A stretch of 64,000 nucleotides of DNA, from assembly GCA_964603725.1 (NCBI GenBank), contig CAZRWW010000013.1:21872-85871 (forward strand), written 5' to 3'. The notes under the pieces were generated by a model, which was not told where the DNA came from, made no database searches, and saw only the letters and a list, made by a program, of their open reading frames with translations. Both the position numbers and the translations under genes were made by a program. The stretch is from CAZDKK01 sp964603725. GTDB taxonomy: Bacteria > Eisenbacteria > RBG-16-71-46 > CAIMUX01 > WJJG01. Positions 16,583 to 25,902 of this stretch are shown here, piece by piece. The number at the start of each line of letters is the position of its first letter. Position 1 is the stretch's first letter.

Positions 16583-16684
16583 CCCCTGAGTGAGCAGCTT
16601 GAGTTCCTGGACGACGCCTATCTCGAGAAACGGGCCGCCGACCTGGGCAGCCAGAGCTTGTTGGCAGAGGCCAGGACGCCGTGA
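16583..16684 (+). pseudogene. C-terminal remnant of a nucleotidyltransferase-like protein
   Basis: A short open stretch reads L-S-E-Q-L-E-F-L-D-D-A-Y-L-E-K-R-A-A-D-L and ends with L-L-A-E-A-R-T-P before TGA. I recognise this as the usual C-terminal end (L-x-Y-L-x-x-W-A-x-x-L-G-V-x-x-L-L) of small nucleotidyltransferase/AbiEii-like proteins. There is no upstream catalytic part, so only the tail survives. Its stop overlaps the GTG of the next remnant by 4 nt, as in the intact two-gene pairs. The identification rests on recall of the family and is moderate. Confidence 0.4.
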
Positions 16685-16862
16685 AGGATACCTCCACGGA
16701 GATCAATGTACGCTTCCAGGCCCGCTTGATGGCGCTGCCCCCCGCCGAGCATCTCGCGATGGCCACGGGCATGTTCGATGCCGCCCAGGCTCTCGTCCTG
16801 GCAGGCCTCCGCGCGCAGGGGGCGCAGATCCTGTCCGGCTGGAGGAAACTCCTCGCGACTGA
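16681..16862 (+). pseudogene. frameshifted small partner protein of the nucleotidyltransferase pair
   Basis: Starting at GTG 16681 the frame reads K-D-T-S-T-E-I-N-V-R-F-Q-A-R-L-M and continues to L-A-G-L-R-A-Q-G. A change of frame near 16815 then gives A-D-P-V-R-L-E-E-T-P-R-D and a stop at 16862. The joined sequence matches a common family of about 75-90 residues that follows small nucleotidyltransferases (pattern M-K-D-x-S-P-E-x-x-x-R-F, D-x-A, L-R-A-x-G, D-P-V-x-L). The C-terminus is shorter than usual. Frameshift plus truncation indicate a decayed gene. Confidence 0.45.
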
Positions 16863-16948
16863 AGAACCCGATGGTCCACCGCAGGATCGAGGCGCAGCGT
16901 GGAACCGCGCGGGCCCGCTCCCCGGGGGTTCTCTTACGGAGGCCTGGT

Positions 16949-18489
16949 GTGAAACCGCGCTCGATGACTCCCCTCGGACTGCCGCTTGCCGCGCTCGTGG
17001 CCGCCGGCCCGGCGGCCCCTGAATCCCCCGCCGCGTGGCGCCAACCACCCCGGGCAGTCCTCGCTGTCCTGCACGCCGAGGAATTGCCGATGGCGCGCCT
17101 GAACCCCGCCGGCGACGCCCTCGCGCTCTTCACGCCGCTGCGCTACCCGCCCCTGGCCGACCTGGCCCAGCCGATGCTGCCCCTGGCGGGCGTGCGCATC
17201 AACCCGCGCACCAACGGGCGGCGGACGGAGTGATTCTCGGTGGGCGCGTCTCTGCTCCGCGTGGCCGACGGACGCGAGCCGCAGCTCGCGCTACCGGCCG
17301 AGCCGCGGATGATGGAGTGGCAGTGGTCGGCGGACGGTCAGCGTTTCGCCCTCCTCCACGACGCATCCGATCGCATCGAGCTGTGGGTGGGCGATACCGG
17401 CAGCGGCCGGGTCCGCCGCATCGATGGCCTGGCCGTCAACCCGATCCTCGGCTCGCCGCTGCGCTGGATGCCCGACCAGCAGTCGCTCCTGGTCAAGCGC
17501 GTCCCGCCCGAGCGCGGCGCGCCGCCCGCGCAACCGGCAGCGCCCGTGGGCCCGCGGATCCAGGAAAGCTCCGGCGGCTCCGCCGTGAGCACCTACGAGG
17601 CGCGCGATGTTCTCTCGGGACCTCACGACGAGGCGCTCTTCGAGCACTATGCCCGCTCGCAGCTCGTTCTGGTTGAGGCGCCCAGCGAGCGCGCGCGCCC
17701 GCTGGGCGAGCCCGGCATTCTTGCCGGCGTCGCACCGTCGCCCGACGGGCAGCTGATTCTGGTCGAGCGCGTGCAGAAGCCCTGGTCCTACTCGCTCGGC
17801 TGGCAGCGCTTTCCCCGCGACGTGGAGATCTGGAACCGCGAGGGCCGCTGCGTGCATGTCGCGGCCCGGCTGCCGCTGGCGGACCACGTGCCGATCCACG
17901 GAGAGCCCGAGGGGCCGCGCGAGCTCTTCTCACGCGGCGCGAGTCGGCGACCGAGGCGCCGAACTACTTCGTGCGCACCCTCGCTGGGCGGCGCGCCGAG
18001 GCGCAACCCGGCGAGGCCGTCTGGGACTCGGACCAGCGCCCGCTGACCGGCTTCCGCGATCCCACGCCGCAGATCCGCGGGATCACCCAGAAGATCGTAA
18101 CCTACACGCGTGCCGACGGTACGCCGCTCTCCTTCACGCTCTTTCTGCCCCCCGGCTACCGGGCGGGCACACGGCTGCCGACCGTCATCGACGCCTACCC
18201 GCTCGAATACTCGGACCCGCAAACCGCGGGGCAGGTCAGCGGCACGGAGCACTCGTTTCTGCGTCTGGCCGGAACCTCTTCGCTCTTCTTCCTGCTCGAC
18301 GGCTACGCGGTCCTGTCGGGCGTCGCCATGCCCGTGATCGGCGATCCCGACACCGCCTACGATACTTTCATCGAGCAGCTCGTCGCCTCGACCGCGGCCG
18401 CAATCGACAAGGCGGTCGAGCACGTGCTGGCCGAGCAACTCGACTGGTTCGATCGCCACGTCAAGAACGCGCCGGCCCGCCCACGGTAG
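16949..18489 (+). pseudogene. decayed S9 family (glutamyl/prolyl oligopeptidase-like) peptidase
   Basis: Starts at GTG 16949 with GGAGG six nt upstream. The signal region leads into W-R-Q-P-P, then the S9 segment R-Y-P-P-L-A-D-L-A-Q-P-M-L and I-N-P-R-T-N-G. An in-frame TGA at 17231-17233 interrupts it; reading resumes with S-L-L-R-V-A-D-G. Near 17927 a jump in frame links G-E-P-E-G-P-R-E to L-L-T-R-R-E-S-A-T-E-A-P-N-Y-F, skipping most of the middle propeller. Near 18413, A-A-I-D-K-A is joined straight to E-H-V-L-A-E-Q-L-D-W-F-D-R-H-V-K-N, so the G-x-S-x-G serine, aspartate and histidine segment is absent. About 500 codons remain of an enzyme normally over 800. It cannot be catalytic. Confidence 0.8.
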
Positions 18490-18492
18490 GCG

Positions 18493-19353
18493 TCAGTTCC
18501 CCGGCGGCGGGAAGTCCTGCCCCGCGGCCGGGCGCAGGCTGCGCCCGACCCGCCGCGTCGGCGGGATGCGCAGCAGCCGGCGCAGCGAGGCCTCGACCGC
18601 CTGCGCGCTGACCGGATGGGCGAGCAGACCCACCAGGTTGCGCGGCAGGTCGGCCGGGGCCAGGCGCGCGAGCCAGCCCTCGCCTTCGCCGTGCACCAGG
18701 ATCGGCACGCCGGGCCAGCGCCGGGCGGCCTCGCCCAGGAACTGGCGGCCGCTGAATTCGTCGCGCAGATCGGCCACGAGCGCGCCGAACGGCTGCTCGG
18801 CGAGCAGCTCGAGGGCCTGGCCGAGCGACTCGACCGACAGCGTGGGCAGCCCGCGCGAAGTGAGATAGCGCGACAGGTAGAAGCCCACGCGCCCGTCGGC
18901 GCTGAGGTAGAGCACCTGGGTCGGCCCCGCCGCCAGCAGCACCGGGCTCCACGCCTCGCGGCCCAGGCAGTGGACCAGCTCGGCCGCCAGCCCTTCGAGC
19001 CCCATCTCGGCCGGAATCAGATGCACGCGAATGCCCAAGTTCTCGACGTGCGGCGCGTGGGCCGCGGGATCGGGCGTCAGGGCCCAGATCGGGATGGGCG
19101 GCAATGACACGCTGCCGTGACCAATCGCCAGATAGGCGAGCAGAGTCTCGAGATCCATGAACGAGGGCGAGTTGCCCTCGAGCGTGCAGGCCACCGCCCG
19201 GGGGAAGACCCGGTCCAGGAGCGCGATCGCCTCCGGCAGCGACGCGGCCCAGTCCGCCGCCAGCCCGCTCCGGTGAAACGTGCGGCACAAATGAGCAGCC
19301 CGGTCCCGGTCCCGGATCCAGACCAGGACGTGGTCTTCCCTTCCCGCCGGCAT
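18493..19353 (-). CDS. receiver-like (degenerate response regulator) protein
   Basis: A 286-residue soluble protein that seems to contain two CheY-like folds. The first (about residues 8-115) starts H-V-L-V-W-I-R-D-R-D-R-A; the second (about residues 160-265) has Q-V-L-Y-L-S-A-D-G-R-V-G and a G-A-L-V-A-D-L-R-D-E strand where the phospho-acceptor aspartate would be. No output domain is visible, and the acidic pocket of the first unit is not intact. It could be a single-domain signalling adapter. I chose the ATG at 19353, preceded by AGGGGG; longer starts to 19476 lack support. It lies downstream of rseP on the same strand. Confidence 0.5.
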   Translation of the reverse strand: MPAGREDHVLVWIRDRDRAAHLCRTFHRSGLAADWAASLPEAIALLDRVFPRAVACTLEGNSPSFMDLETLLAYLAIGHGSVSLPPIPIWALTPDPAAHAPHVENLGIRVHLIPAEMGLEGLAAELVHCLGREAWSPVLLAAGPTQVLYLSADGRVGFYLSRYLTSRGLPTLSVESLGQALELLAEQPFGALVADLRDEFSGRQFLGEAARRWPGVPILVHGEGEGWLARLAPADLPRNLVGLLAHPVSAQAVEASLRRLLRIPPTRRVGRSLRPAAGQDFPPPGN

Positions 19354-19492
19354 CCAACCCCCTTGAGCGGCAGCGCTCGGCCCGCAGACGAGCTCCACAA
19401 CGCCCCCTCGGGAGGGACGCTCTGCCCGGGAGATACGCTTGAGCGACGAGCATAGAAGATCCGCGCGCGAAGGCAAGCTGATCGTGCCGGCC

Positions 19493-20581
19493 CTAGAAGA
19501 TGCCGTGGAGCCAGGAGAAGTCGAAGATCCGCTTGGCGTCGTTCCACAGGATGAACAGGACCAACCCGAGCAGCAGGACCATGCCCGCCTGCTGGAGGAT
19601 GAGCTTGGCCTTGGTGGGCAGCTCGCGCCGGATGGCGCCCTCGATCAGGATGATCAGCGCGTGGCCGCCGTCCAGCGCGGGCACGGGCAGCAGGTTCAAA
19701 CATCCGATGTTGATGCTGATGAAGGCGATGAAGGTGAGGAAGAAGCCGGCTCCCTGGCGGACGCTGTCGCCCGACATCTTGGCGATCAGGAGCGGCCCGC
19801 CGAGGTCCTTGACCGACGCGCGGCCCGTCACCAGCATCGAGACCGAGTTCACGACCTGGCGGATCCAGAAGGCGGTCGTGCGCACGCCGGTGGTCAGGAC
19901 CTCGCCCAGGGTCGCCCGGCGAAACTGCAGATAGGGGTCGACGCCGATCAGGCCGACCTCGCGCAGCTCACCGTCGACCTCGATCTGCCGGCGCAGCGTC
20001 GTCAGGCGGATGGTGTGGGCCTCCCCCGCGCGCTCGTAGACGATCTCGAGCTCCTGCTCGGGACGCGGGTAGACCGCATCGGTCAACCCTTCCCAGGTCG
20101 ACAGCTCGACGCCGTCGATCGCGCGGATGCGGTCGCCGCGCTGCAATCCGGCCGCCTCGGCCGGGCCCCCGGCGATCACGCCGCCCACGATCGGCCCGGC
20201 CGGCTCCGACACGCCCTTGACGGCCGTGACCCCGGTGTAGATCAGGGCCGCGAGCAGGAGGTTCATCAGCACGCCGGCCAGGATGACCCAGAGCTTCTGC
20301 CAGGTCTTCTTGGAGGCGAATTCCCAGGGCGCGCCGGTCAGCGAACTGGTCCCGTCCAGGCTCTCGTCGATCATGCCGGCCATCTTCACGTAGCCGCCCA
20401 GCGGGATCCAGCTGATGCAGTACTCGGTGTCCCCGACCTTGCGCCCGATCATCTTGGGCGGATAGCCGAGCGAGAAGGTCTCGACGCGAATCCCCACCGA
20501 GCGGGCGGCCAGGAAGTGGCCCAGCTCGTGAACGAAGATGATAACCCCGATCACGACGATGAACGAGAGAATCGTCAGCAT
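19493..20581 (-). CDS. rseP: RIP metalloprotease RseP (site-2 protease)
   Basis: A 362-residue inner-membrane zinc protease. The active-site H-E-L-G-H is at residues 18-22 in the first transmembrane helix, followed by the conserved G-Y-P-P-K-M and I-P-L-G-G-Y-V-K-M segments. One PDZ domain (about residues 125-205, G-D-R-I-R-A-I-D-G) follows, and the second zinc-site motif A-L-D-G-G-H lies near residue 305. It cuts transmembrane proteins such as anti-sigma factors. Only a single PDZ is clear, as in the Bacillus-type and many FCB proteins. It lies 36 nt from the upstream YugP-type peptidase gene, so cotranscription is likely. Confidence 0.95.
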   Translation of the reverse strand: MLTILSFIVVIGVIIFVHELGHFLAARSVGIRVETFSLGYPPKMIGRKVGDTEYCISWIPLGGYVKMAGMIDESLDGTSSLTGAPWEFASKKTWQKLWVILAGVLMNLLLAALIYTGVTAVKGVSEPAGPIVGGVIAGGPAEAAGLQRGDRIRAIDGVELSTWEGLTDAVYPRPEQELEIVYERAGEAHTIRLTTLRRQIEVDGELREVGLIGVDPYLQFRRATLGEVLTTGVRTTAFWIRQVVNSVSMLVTGRASVKDLGGPLLIAKMSGDSVRQGAGFFLTFIAFISINIGCLNLLPVPALDGGHALIILIEGAIRRELPTKAKLILQQAGMVLLLGLVLFILWNDAKRIFDFSWLHGIF

Positions 20582-20617
20582 GCGCGCCGCCCGTTCGTGC
20601 TTCCCCTGGTCGCCCCG

Positions 20618-21364
20618 CTACTCATCGCGCCCGCCCAGCAGACCCGCGCGCAGCAGGAAGTAGATCAGCTGCATGACCGCCGCCGCGGCGGCCGCCACGT
20701 AGGTCATCGCCGCCGCGTTCAAGACCTTGCGCGTGCCGTCGAGCTCGGCGCCCACCAGGATCCCGTTCTCGCGCAGGACCGCCACGGCCCGGCGCGAGGC
20801 ATCGAACTCGACCGGCAGCGTCACCAGCTGGAAGAGCACCACCGTCGCGAAGAGAATCACCCCGACCTGGACCAACGCCGTGGCCTGCAAGATGAAGCCG
20901 AAGAGCAACAGCGGCCAGGCCAGCCACGAGCCGATCTGGGTCACCGGCACGAGAGCCGTGCGCCACTGGAGCGGGGGGTAGTCCCGGGCGTGCTGCAGGG
21001 CGTGGCCCGCCTCGTGCGCCGCCACCCCGACCGAGGAGATCGACCGGCCGTCATAGACGTCGGGCGACAGGCGCAGCACCCGGGCGCGCGGGTCGTAGTG
21101 GTCCGACAGGAATCCGCCCACGCGCTGGACTTGGACGCCCTGGCCGCCCGCGGAGCTGTCCCCGGCGCGGCGGCCGCTCGAGCGCTCGACGCCCAGCAGC
21201 CCGTTGGCTTGCAGAATCCGCGCGGCGGCCTCGGCGCCGCTCATGCCGCTGGTCGTGCCCACGCGCGAGAAGCGCCCGAAGGTGCTCTTCACGCGCACCT
21301 GAGCGATGATCGACAGGATCAGCGCCGGCCCCACGAGGAGCAGGTAGAGCGGGTCGAAGAACAT
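20618..21364 (-). CDS. zinc metallopeptidase, YugP type
   Basis: A 248-residue membrane protein. An N-terminal helix (P-L-Y-L-L-L-V-G-P-A-L-I) is followed by a soluble part with the zinc motif A-A-H-E-A-G-H-A-L-Q-H near residue 120. Three C-terminal hydrophobic helices flank L-P-V-E-F-D-A-S-R-R-A, a conserved feature with the third zinc ligand. This matches the neutral zinc metallopeptidase family (YugP), whose substrates are unknown. GGAGGT stands 9 nt before the ATG at 21364. It is paired with rseP, suggesting membrane-protein quality control. Confidence 0.9.
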   Translation of the reverse strand: MFFDPLYLLLVGPALILSIIAQVRVKSTFGRFSRVGTTSGMSGAEAAARILQANGLLGVERSSGRRAGDSSAGGQGVQVQRVGGFLSDHYDPRARVLRLSPDVYDGRSISSVGVAAHEAGHALQHARDYPPLQWRTALVPVTQIGSWLAWPLLLFGFILQATALVQVGVILFATVVLFQLVTLPVEFDASRRAVAVLRENGILVGAELDGTRKVLNAAAMTYVAAAAAAVMQLIYFLLRAGLLGGRDE

Positions 21365-21631
21365 GGCTTTCGTACCTCCATCCGCAGCCAAGAGATCCGA
21401 TCGAACGGCTGCGACGCCGCCGTCCAGCGTCGCCCGCTGGCGCGCGACCGACTCAGTCGCGAAGGGCCGCGCTCAGGATGTCGTACCGGCCCGCCCCCCG
21501 CCGGTTCCTGCCGCGGCAGGCGCTTACCCTACGTGGCCGGCGGTGACCCGTCAACTACGAGCGCCGTCGCCGGCGCGTTGCGCCGTCGGCCCCCTGCCCC
21601 GGCTGGGTCAGCGCCCCTCGGACCGGCCGCG

Positions 21632-23935
21632 TCAGGGTCCTCCGGCTTGCCGTCCCGCCTCTGCGATCTGGCGCAGGGCGCCCTCGATCTCGCTGCGCCA
21701 GCTCGCGGTCATCTCGTCGCCCGCCTGCTCGCGCTCGAGGCCGTCGAGCAGGCGCAGGCATTCCTCCATCTGCCGGCGCCCCTCGGGCGTCGCCCACCGG
21801 GAAGCGTCGGCGCGCAGCGCGCCCCAGACGGCCAGCACCAGCCCCTTGCGCGCGATCACCGACCGGGGCTGCCGCTGCAGTTGCAGGCGGAAGGCCTGTT
21901 CGCTCGCGGCGAGATTGCCGCTCAGGAACCCCAACGCGCCGATGCGCTCGAGCAGATTCACCCGGCTGGGATCCTTGGTGAAGGCCCGCTGGTAGGCCTC
22001 GAGCGCCTCGCCGAACAGCTCGAGATCCTCGGCTGCCAGCCCGTGGATCTCCGCCGCGTCGGCGCTCTCCTGGCTGCGCCGGGCCAGCTTGCGCGCGTGC
22101 TCCAGGGCCGCCTCGGGCTCGCCGCGCTCGGCGTGCAAGCGCGCCATCATCTCCAGCGCATTGGCGTACTCGGGGTCGGCCGCGAGCGCGCGCCCGTAGG
22201 ACTCGTACGACCCGACCTTGTCTCCCGTGTTGTAGAGCAGCCCGCCCAGGAGCGCGTGAAAACGCGGGTTGCTCGGGAAAAGCTCGATCGTGCGCCGGTA
22301 TTCCGCCAGGGCCCGCGTCATGTCGCCGTTCTTACGATGGTACTTGCCGATTTCCTCGTGCGCGTAAGCCTGAGCGTACGGGCTCTGCCCGCGGATGACG
22401 TCCGCCAGGCGAGTCAGCGCGCGCTCGGTGCCGGCGTTGAGCCAGAACCAGGGCATCGCCAGCACGAAGGCCGTTGCCGCGAGCCAACCGACGGTCCTGG
22501 GCGCCGGTCGGGTCCCGGCCGACGCGCCGCACAACGCCATGGCCGCCAGCACGAAGACGGGGGCCTGCGCGGCCAGCAGGTCCCAGTCGCGCGGCATGCC
22601 CAGCACCATGTCGAGCCCGATCGCGAGCGCGAGCACGCACAGGCATCCCAGCAGGAGCAGGCGCCCCGCGCCGATCGCGGCGCGGTCGGAGAGGGCCCCC
22701 GCCCCCGGGCGCAGCGCACGCCGGCCGGATGCGATCAGCATGGCCAGGGGCACCGGGCACAGGAGGAGCAGCAGGTTGGCCACGTCCTTGGCGTGCGCCA
22801 GCGACAGCAGGCCGGGCGAGCCGAAGAGCGGCATGAGGAGCGTGCGACCGCGGCGGCGCTCGATGAAGTCCTGCACGAACCAGGCGCGGTCGTAGCCCGA
22901 CAGCGCGTGAACCAGCAACCCGAGCGCCAGTCCCGCCAGCGGCAAGCCGGCCGCCGCCAGGAGATCGCGCGGGGCCGCGCGCCGGCCCGCCGGCGGCCAG
23001 ATGACCGCGGCAGCCAGCGGGAGCGCGAGAAAGACCGCATCGAGGTGCAGGAACAGGCCCACGCCCAGCGCCGCCGCCGGCGCCGCGATGGGCCACTCTC
23101 CGCGGGCGTGGCGCACCAGCGCGATCAGGTAGACCAGCGTCGCCACGAGCAGCAACCCGTAGCACTCGACGTAGCCCAGGAACATCTGCACGGGGGCGAA
23201 GAAGACCAGCAGCGTGTAGATGAGCGTCCGCGCCCCCGGGTCCTCCGTCAGTCCGCGCGCGCCCCAGGCGGCCGCCGCGAGGTACAGGGCCCCCGCGATG
23301 ACGCTCACCGTCGCGAAGAGCCCGTAGGCCGCCGGGTCCCCCTGCAGGCCCAGCACCTGGAAGAGCTTGGCGTGCAGGTGGTAGACCACCCAGTCGAAGC
23401 CGTGAAAGGGATGGCCGCGCGCGACGAGCTCGCCCAGGAACCACCCATCGCCCAGAGGATGCGCGCGGGCGCGGCCGAGCCACATCAGGAGCATGCCCGC
23501 CGCCGGAACGAAGAGATAGGCGACCGCCGGCCGGCCGAGCACCCCCGCCCCGAGGCTCCGGCTCAGGAGCCGGCCCTTGAGCCCGCCGAACGGCGTCCAG
23601 ATCACGGCCAGTCCCGCCAGGGGCCACAGCACGCGCAGGATCGGGGGCGCGTAGGCCAGGTGATTCACGCCCCACAGCAGTGGGCCCGGGAGAAACGCGG
23701 CCAGGCCTTGCAGCACGAGCAGGCCCGTGAGCAGCAGGCGCAGTCGCGACTCGCTGGCCTCGGCGGCCGGCGTCCGCGGTGCCTCCTGGTCGGCGGAAGG
23801 CACCTCGCCGGCCGAAGGCACGCGGCCGGCGGAAGGCGCCCGGCCGGCGGAGGCTGGCGGTCGTGATGCGGTCCCGGGCGCCCGCCGTCCGGCGGCGGCC
23901 CTGGCCCGCGACTCGGCACCCTGCGGTTTGCTCAT
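21632..23935 (-). CDS. polytopic membrane protein with C-terminal TPR repeats
   Basis: A 767-residue protein. The first 60 residues are Ala/Pro/Ser-rich with repeated P-S-A-G-R/E-V/A units. About ten to twelve hydrophobic segments follow (residues 65-500) with an Asp-poor layout like membrane glycosyltransferases, then a soluble tail from about residue 505 with TPR-like units (A-L-A-E-Y-R-R-T-I-E-L-F-P, S-Y-E-S-Y-G-R-A-L-A-A-D-P-E-Y, A-L-E-A-Y-Q-R-A-F-T-K-D-P-S). The catalytic residues of GT-C enzymes are not clear, so an enzymatic call is not made. A role in surface polysaccharide or lipoprotein assembly is possible. The ATG at 23935 is the best start; upstream DNA is repetitive. Confidence 0.65.
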   Translation of the reverse strand: MSKPQGAESRARAAAGRRAPGTASRPPASAGRAPSAGRVPSAGEVPSADQEAPRTPAAEASESRLRLLLTGLLVLQGLAAFLPGPLLWGVNHLAYAPPILRVLWPLAGLAVIWTPFGGLKGRLLSRSLGAGVLGRPAVAYLFVPAAGMLLMWLGRARAHPLGDGWFLGELVARGHPFHGFDWVVYHLHAKLFQVLGLQGDPAAYGLFATVSVIAGALYLAAAAWGARGLTEDPGARTLIYTLLVFFAPVQMFLGYVECYGLLLVATLVYLIALVRHARGEWPIAAPAAALGVGLFLHLDAVFLALPLAAAVIWPPAGRRAAPRDLLAAAGLPLAGLALGLLVHALSGYDRAWFVQDFIERRRGRTLLMPLFGSPGLLSLAHAKDVANLLLLLCPVPLAMLIASGRRALRPGAGALSDRAAIGAGRLLLLGCLCVLALAIGLDMVLGMPRDWDLLAAQAPVFVLAAMALCGASAGTRPAPRTVGWLAATAFVLAMPWFWLNAGTERALTRLADVIRGQSPYAQAYAHEEIGKYHRKNGDMTRALAEYRRTIELFPSNPRFHALLGGLLYNTGDKVGSYESYGRALAADPEYANALEMMARLHAERGEPEAALEHARKLARRSQESADAAEIHGLAAEDLELFGEALEAYQRAFTKDPSRVNLLERIGALGFLSGNLAASEQAFRLQLQRQPRSVIARKGLVLAVWGALRADASRWATPEGRRQMEECLRLLDGLEREQAGDEMTASWRSEIEGALRQIAEAGRQAGGP

Positions 23936-24041
23936 GCGGCCCCCGTTCGCGCGTGGCGTTCCTGATCCGGCGGCGGAGACGCTGGAGTATGACCCAGAGG
24001 AGCCGCGCACAACAACGGCCGCTTCGCGGGGGCCGACCAGC

Positions 24042-24122
24042 CGCTGCGGGCCCCTGTGTCGGCCGGCCCGCTGCGGCCTCCTGTGTCGGCCGACCCGCTG
24101 CGGCCTCCTGTGTCGGCCGGCC
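24042..24122. repeat. 3 x 27-bp tandem repeat in a divergent intergenic region
   Basis: Copies begin at 24042, 24069 and 24096 with the core CGCTGCGGCCTCCTGTGTCG. They lie between the TPR-membrane gene (minus) and the FG-GAP gene (plus), so they are probably untranslated and could change promoter spacing. Confidence 0.8.
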
Positions 24123-24239
24123 GGCTTCGACCGCTCCGCAGCGGCCGCGGCCGAGATTCGGCGCAACCGGAGGTGCTCGGCCGGAAGCCTCCGGGTGTAC
24201 CATGAAGCTCATCCGGCCTGCAAACCCCGGGAGGTGAAC

Positions 24240-25868
24240 ATGCAAGCGTCGCGACTCGCATCCTCGCAGCGATCGGAAATCTTCCGCACCGGCCCCTGGC
24301 GCGCGGCGGCTCTCGGCCTGCTCGCCCTGGCGCTCGCTTCGCTCGCCCCGGCCTGGCCCGCGGGCGTGGTCGCGAGTCAAGGGCCCGCCGTCGGGGATGA
24401 CTCCCCCTGCGTCCCGGTCTGGGCCCGGCACTGGCCGGCACCGGTGGTCGGCTCGGGCGCCGGCACCGAGCCGGCGCTGGCGCGCGCTGACTACGCGACG
24501 CTCGTCTCCTTCCCGATGACCAGCGAGGTCTTCGGAACGCACTTCGACCCGGTCGTCTCAAGGCACCAATTCGCGGTGGGCGATTACTCGGGCAACCGCG
24601 TCGTCCTGCACGAGGTCGATGCGGCCCTTCAACACACCGAGGCCCCTCTGCCCGTCACCTACGGCCAGGCCTGGCTGCTCACGGACCTCGACGGCGACGG
24701 CCACGCCGAGCTCGTGCTGCAGCGCGGCGACTCGGGCATGGGCGGCAACGGCTATCTCGACATCCTCTCGGCGCCGAACTGGACCCTGCGCGCCCACATC
24801 GTGCTGGCGGGGATGAAGGTCTACTTCTACCCCGTGGCCATCAACGTGGATGCCGATGACGATCTTGAGCTCTATCTCACTCCCAGCTCTCTGGGCGGCA
24901 CGGGGCGCATCATGCTCGTCGACCATGACCCGGCGAGCGGCGGCTTCCTGCTCGTCGCCGACTTGCCCGCCCCCAGCGGCTCGGGCGGCGCCTCGGCCGC
25001 CGGCGACTTTGACGCCGACGGGCGCGTGGAGTTCATCACCGGCCACAGCGGCGGCTACCAGCTCTACGAGTGCTCGGATGGACAGCTCTTCAACCGCGGG
25101 CCCGTGGGGCAGCCCTACCCGGGCTCGTGGGCCTGCGCGGGACGCCCTCTGCCGGGCGGGCCGCTGATGCCGCTCCTGGGCCACTCCTCCTTCGCGAACG
25201 GCTACCGTTATCAACTCCTGCGCGCCACCGGCGACAACACCTTCGAGGTCGCGCGCGTCTTTCAGGAGATCACGGGCTACGCGGGAGTCCACCCGTCGCA
25301 CGCGCTGGACGCCGACCGCGACGGCCTCGACGAGCTCGTCATGAACTTCTATCCCTATGCCCGGGTCATGGGGTGGGACACGGGCCTGGGCGACTTCGCG
25401 ACGGTGTGGTCATGGCATCAGCCGACGACCGGGACGCTGCTGGCCTGGTCGGACGCCGACTGCGATCAGGACGGCACGCGCGAGTGGGTGAGCACCAACC
25501 ACCTGAACGTCCTGCAGGCCTTCGAGGACCAGGATGTCCAGGCGATCGCGGAGAGCCCGAACGCGAACGACGCGCCCGCGGCGCGGGCGGCCATCGAGCT
25601 CGCCCTGCGCGTCCACCCGCTCGCCGGCGGCGGCGTGACCATCGGCTACGAGCTGCCCGGCCCGGTCGCGTGCTCGCGCGCGTATGTCTTCGACAGCGGC
25701 GGCCGCCTGGTGCGGCGGCTCGAGGCCGGCGCACAGACCGCGGGCGAGCACCGCATGATCTGGGACGGCCGCGACGCACGCGGCGCCCGCGCGGGCGGCG
25801 GCCTCTTCTTCCTGCAGGTGGCGGCGGGGCCGTGCCGCGGATCGGGTCGCGCGCTCGTCGCGCGCTAG
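24240..25868 (+). CDS. secreted FG-GAP/VCBS repeat protein with FlgD-like tail
   Basis: A 542-residue exported protein. An unusually long N-region precedes a hydrophobic segment (residues about 23-45). Calcium-binding-like FG-GAP units are spaced through the middle: L-T-D-L-D-G-D-G-H-A-E, F-D-A-D-G-R-V-E-F, L-D-A-D-R-D-G-L-D-E and D-A-D-C-D-Q-D-G-T-R-E. Such units form a beta-propeller. The last 80 residues form a FlgD Ig-like domain with V-F-D-S-G-G-R-L-V-R-R-L and the tail G-G-G-L-F-F-L-Q-V...A-L-V-A-R. GGGAGGTG lies just before the ATG. It is likely surface exposed or released; the ligand is unknown. Confidence 0.8.
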   Translation: MQASRLASSQRSEIFRTGPWRAAALGLLALALASLAPAWPAGVVASQGPAVGDDSPCVPVWARHWPAPVVGSGAGTEPALARADYATLVSFPMTSEVFGTHFDPVVSRHQFAVGDYSGNRVVLHEVDAALQHTEAPLPVTYGQAWLLTDLDGDGHAELVLQRGDSGMGGNGYLDILSAPNWTLRAHIVLAGMKVYFYPVAINVDADDDLELYLTPSSLGGTGRIMLVDHDPASGGFLLVADLPAPSGSGGASAAGDFDADGRVEFITGHSGGYQLYECSDGQLFNRGPVGQPYPGSWACAGRPLPGGPLMPLLGHSSFANGYRYQLLRATGDNTFEVARVFQEITGYAGVHPSHALDADRDGLDELVMNFYPYARVMGWDTGLGDFATVWSWHQPTTGTLLAWSDADCDQDGTREWVSTNHLNVLQAFEDQDVQAIAESPNANDAPAARAAIELALRVHPLAGGGVTIGYELPGPVACSRAYVFDSGGRLVRRLEAGAQTAGEHRMIWDGRDARGARAGGGLFFLQVAAGPCRGSGRALVAR

Positions 25869-25902
25869 GCGCGCGGGAGCGCCCGCCGGCGCCGGGCGGC
25901 GC

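Noticed and set aside
19439..23866. Very long open frame on the plus strand (over 1400 codons)
   Set aside because: It runs antisense through rseP, the YugP-type peptidase and the TPR gene. Its composition is Arg/Gln/His-rich, as expected for a GC-rich shadow frame, and it has no recognisable domain.
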